A DNA stretch of 64,000 nt from Septoria linicola (Eukaryota; Ascomycota; Dothideomycetes; Mycosphaerellales; Mycosphaerellaceae), in assembly GCA_024114885.1 (NCBI GenBank), contig CP099428.1, forward strand, positions 1,921,459-1,985,458, given 5' to 3'. Under the pieces are notes generated by a model that saw only the letters and a list, made by a program, of their open reading frames with translations, did no database searches and was not told the DNA's origin. A program made the position numbers and the translations under genes. Positions 61,583 through 64,000 of the stretch are shown piece after piece (within the stretch, counting starts at the first letter, position 1; each line of letters starts with the position of its first letter).

Positions 61583-62910
61583 CTTATACTCTAATTCTAG
61601 TACTAATTTAACTATAGAATAATTTTAGATAGGAAGGCTTAGAGAGGCAAATACTAAGTATTCTCTCTCTAAATACCTATATCGATATTATTATAGAATC
61701 TAGAAAGAAGAGAGTCCTATTTAGAAAGGACCTAGAGACTACTAACTAGGACTATTTCGATAAGTTACTCTTCGATCCTCGCCTCTCTCTCTCTACTAGA
61801 GGTAGCTTCTCGTACTATATAGTTATTATTACGCTCTATACTATATATCTTATAAAGTAGGCTATCGATACCTACTAAGTAGATAAAGAATTATAGGTAG
61901 AGTTATACCTGCCTCCTATTTTCTATAGTATATCTATACTAGTAGAGAAGCTACTAGCTCTACTTATCTACTCTATAGACAAGTTCTCGTTATATAGCGA
62001 GGATATCTTTCGAGGCTTCTATATTATCTACCTATTTATACGAAAGAAGAGCTATTAGATAGGAGACTAGAGCGCTAATACTAACTCGAAGATTAACCGG
62101 CCTAAGGCGATTACGCTAGTATACTATATTACCTCTAGTTCGATAGCTACTAACTCTATCGAGTAAGCTCGTCGACAAGCTAAAGATCTTATAATACTAG
62201 TAGATATAGTATTTATAGAGATTAACGAAATCGCCGAGGATTTCGTACGTACTAAAGAGTAGAACGATATAGGTACTACTATTATAGTATTCGATAGTAT
62301 TAAGGTCGACGCTTCTACGATCGCTCTAGACCTAGATAACCTAAGCGACGAAGCTCGAATCTATATTATAGATATATTAAGTAAGGACGTCGAGTACTTA
62401 TATAACGATATTAAGTATATAGATCGGCTTAGCTTTAAAACTATTCTCCTAACATCTTTAGTTAATAAGTAGCGACTCTTCTAAGAGGTATATATAGAAT
62501 ACTCGGACTCTACTATATAAGTAGTCGACGGCTCTAATACTACTATCGATGCCTAAATATTCGCTACCTTATACGCGACTATAAATACTCGCTTAGCGAT
62601 ACTACTAATATAGGACGAGTCTGTCGCTATACTTAAGCTAAAGGTTATACTCTTAGAATCTAGAAATATAGACCCTATTACTAGCGAAAACTTCTAGGTC
62701 GAACTAGATAGGCTCCCGCTTAAGCCCTAGTAACCTACTAGTATCGCCTAGCTAATAAAAATACTCTAATCGGAGATATACTATACCGTCCTTAGAGATA
62801 ATATTAGTCTTAGTAAGACTATCTAGGTACTATATATAGTTATCTATATAGCTAGAGAAATTAAGTAACGACGATAGTAGTAGAAAGGTAAGTCGGTTTA
62901 TTAAAGAGTT

Positions 62911-62975
62911 ATATAGAACGATCTACTAGCTAGTAGTTAAGACGTCTACCTACTAGCTAGTAAATTATTCTATAT
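62911..62975. repeat. Foldback module 3 (ACTAGCTAGT type) in the helicase relic
   Basis: ATATAGAA on the left mirrors TTCTATAT on the right, with two CTACTAGCTAGTA palindromes inside and a short spacer. It lies between helicase motifs I and II and has no counterpart in D1, which ends earlier. Confidence 0.6.
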
Positions 62976-63821
62976 CTATTACGTAATTTACTAATATTTC
63001 TAGACGCTACAGAAACAGCTATAGGAGACGCTACTAACGACAAGGCCGAATAGCTACTTACTAACTTTAAAGTTACTAACCCTAAGCCTCTCTACTACTC
63101 TTATCTCGTTATCTACCTACTAAGTATACTCTAGGCTTAGATCGAGCCTATTACTAAGCTATTTAACGACCTCTCTTCGACGAGATATATCTACCTTATT
63201 ATATTCTATAGCCTAGGTAGTAATACCGACGGAGTAGCTATAGTAGGATATACTAGTATCCTAAATACTAACCTAGACGGCCTAGAGATATACCTCTCGA
63301 ATCTATTATTTAACGATCTACGTACTTCTTCTACTATTATCCTTAGTATATTCTAGTCGCTATAGAACAAGATTCTTAAGAAGGGTAAAGTATATATACG
63401 CTATAACGTATCTAAGACGCTAGTTACGGCGTAGGTTAATAACGACGACGATAGTTCTAACGTCGACGAGGAACTCGAAGTAGAACCTATAGTCCTCGAA
63501 TTAGAGCTTAGCGATAGCGACGATAATAACGACGCTAAGACCGTAGATCCTTCGCTATATATGTAATCTATAGATAACGAGATCCTTCTCTATAATAAGT
63601 AGAGCTTTAGTATAATCTATATAGACGAGGCTTATTATCTAGGCAATCTATAGGCCCTCTAGACCGACGCCTTATATTAACTAGAACCTACTATAGAGTA
63701 CGTACTCGTTATAGTAACTATCTTCTATAATATAGTTAGCGATAGTATAGTATTATTTCGCTTTTTCTAGAAATCGCTATCTAAGGTCCTTCCTAAAGAG
63801 CTCTACGAAGGTCTAAATAGC

Positions 63822-64000
63822 TTAGGGTTAGGGTTAGGGTTAGGGTTAGGGTTAGGGTTAGGGTTAGGGTTAGGGTTAGGGTTAGGGTTAGGGTTAGGGT
63901 TAGGGTTAGGGTTAGGGTTAGGGTTAGGGTTAGGGTTAGGGTTAGGGTTAGGGTTAGGGTTAGGGTTAGGGTTAGGGTTAGGGTTAGGGTTAGGTGGGTT
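63822..64000 (+). repeat. Telomere, TTAGGG array
   Basis: About 28 perfect TTAGGG units from 63,822 up to about 63,990, then an irregular end (TTAGGTGGGTT). The G-rich strand points to the 3' end, so this is the right chromosome end. The junction GCTTAGGG offers a few bases of overlap that could have seeded telomere addition. Confidence 0.98.

Larger units (their letters stand above)
59210..62646 (+). repeat. Subtelomeric unit D, copy D2, second part
   Basis: Continues D2 after gypsy B: the rest of ORF1 (to about 60,160), the inverted repeat (60,412-60,454), the pyrimidine tract (60,764-60,792) and ORF2. The match to D1 ends at 62,646, where D1 was cut. Beyond it the sequence is present only here. 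Confidence 0.87.
12350..63821. other. RIP-mutated, subtelomeric repeat compartment (about 51 kb)
   Basis: Throughout the interval CpA and TpG are strongly depleted, TpA is in excess, and TAG/TAA triplets interrupt every frame. ATG can hardly occur because it contains TG, and TGA stops are just as rare. This is the footprint of repeat-induced point mutation acting on CpA on both strands. Outside the two copia elements CpG is well retained. Stops in the coding frames of the elements sit where CAG, CAA or TGG codons are expected. No intact gene lies in this interval. Confidence 0.93.
60970..63821 (+). pseudogene. SNF2-family helicase relic (ORF2 of unit D2), RIP-mutated and cut by the telomere
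   Basis: The N-terminal part matches ORF2 of D1. After 62,646 the frame enters helicase-like sequence. Motif I reads LRDNISLSKTIQV at 62,791-62,829, with SLSKT best explained as GLGKT after TGG-to-TAG changes (62,803-62,820). Motif II reads YIDEAYYLGN (63,617-63,646; DEAH-type, H changed to Y). A motif III-like VTIFYN follows at 63,714-63,731, where SNF2 proteins have TAT/S. Between I and II there is an acidic insert (63,440-63,540, DDDSSNVDEELEVE). The frame ends at the first TTAGGG, so the C-terminal helicase lobe is missing. Stops are TAG/TAA only. Other subtelomeric helicases in fungi are RecQ-type; this one looks SNF2-type. Confidence 0.7.

Noticed and set aside
12350..63821. AT-rich centromere
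   Set aside because: The region is terminal, composed of identifiable retroelements and subtelomeric units, and bounded by the telomere. RIP explains the composition.

Overview
The window is the right-hand end of a chromosome from a filamentous ascomycete. It finishes in about 28 copies of TTAGGG, with the G-rich strand running toward the 3' end. The compact intron with a GCTGAC-like branch site in the adenylyltransferase gene, the NRPS-like reductase and the heavy C-to-T/G-to-A decay of the repeats all fit Pezizomycotina, possibly Dothideomycetes. The species cannot be fixed from sequence alone.

Bases 1-12,350 are ordinary DNA. They hold the 3' part of a ferric/NADPH-oxidase-type reductase (39-1226), an ATP adenylyltransferase with one small intron (1687-2603), about 6.5 kb in which I can support no gene (2604-9151), and an intact NRPS-like adenylation-PCP-thioester-reductase gene (9152-12280). 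From about 12.35-12.65 kb to 63,821 the sequence is a repeat-induced point mutation (RIP) compartment. CpA and TpG are almost gone, TAG and TAA are everywhere, and because ATG contains TG almost no reading frame can start, so gene calling sees nothing.

The compartment can still be read as fossils. (1) A chromovirus-type Ty3/gypsy family is present three times: A (+, 12,867-23,778, 3' truncated), C (-, 23,779-~26,121, 5' truncated) and B (-, 46,284-59,209, complete, 172-bp LTRs, 5-bp duplication TATTA). (2) A Ty1/copia family with 278-bp LTRs is nested once in A (+, 14,189-20,487, duplication TCTAC) and once in B (-, 48,750-54,998, duplication GAAGT). Each gypsy copy supplies the empty site for the insertion in the other. 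(3) A different gypsy-like element, E, runs from ~27,540 to 33,406 (+). (4) A hAT transposase C-terminal fragment lies at 40,845-41,778 (-). (5) A subtelomeric unit, called D here, occurs twice in direct orientation (33,407-40,844; and 41,779-46,283 continuing at 59,210 after element B). D carries in-frame tandem repeats, one very long decayed frame of unknown function (ORF1) and a second decayed frame (ORF2). In the terminal copy ORF2 runs into an SNF2-type helicase domain that is cut off by the telomere.

The order of events inferred from nesting is: D units duplicated, gypsy B inserted into D2, copia inserted into gypsy, and RIP acting on all of it. The three genes on the left show no RIP. 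The most interesting material is the D unit (helicase plus repeat-rich ORF1 plus recurrent foldback modules) and an apparent antisense ORF downstream of pol in the gypsy family.
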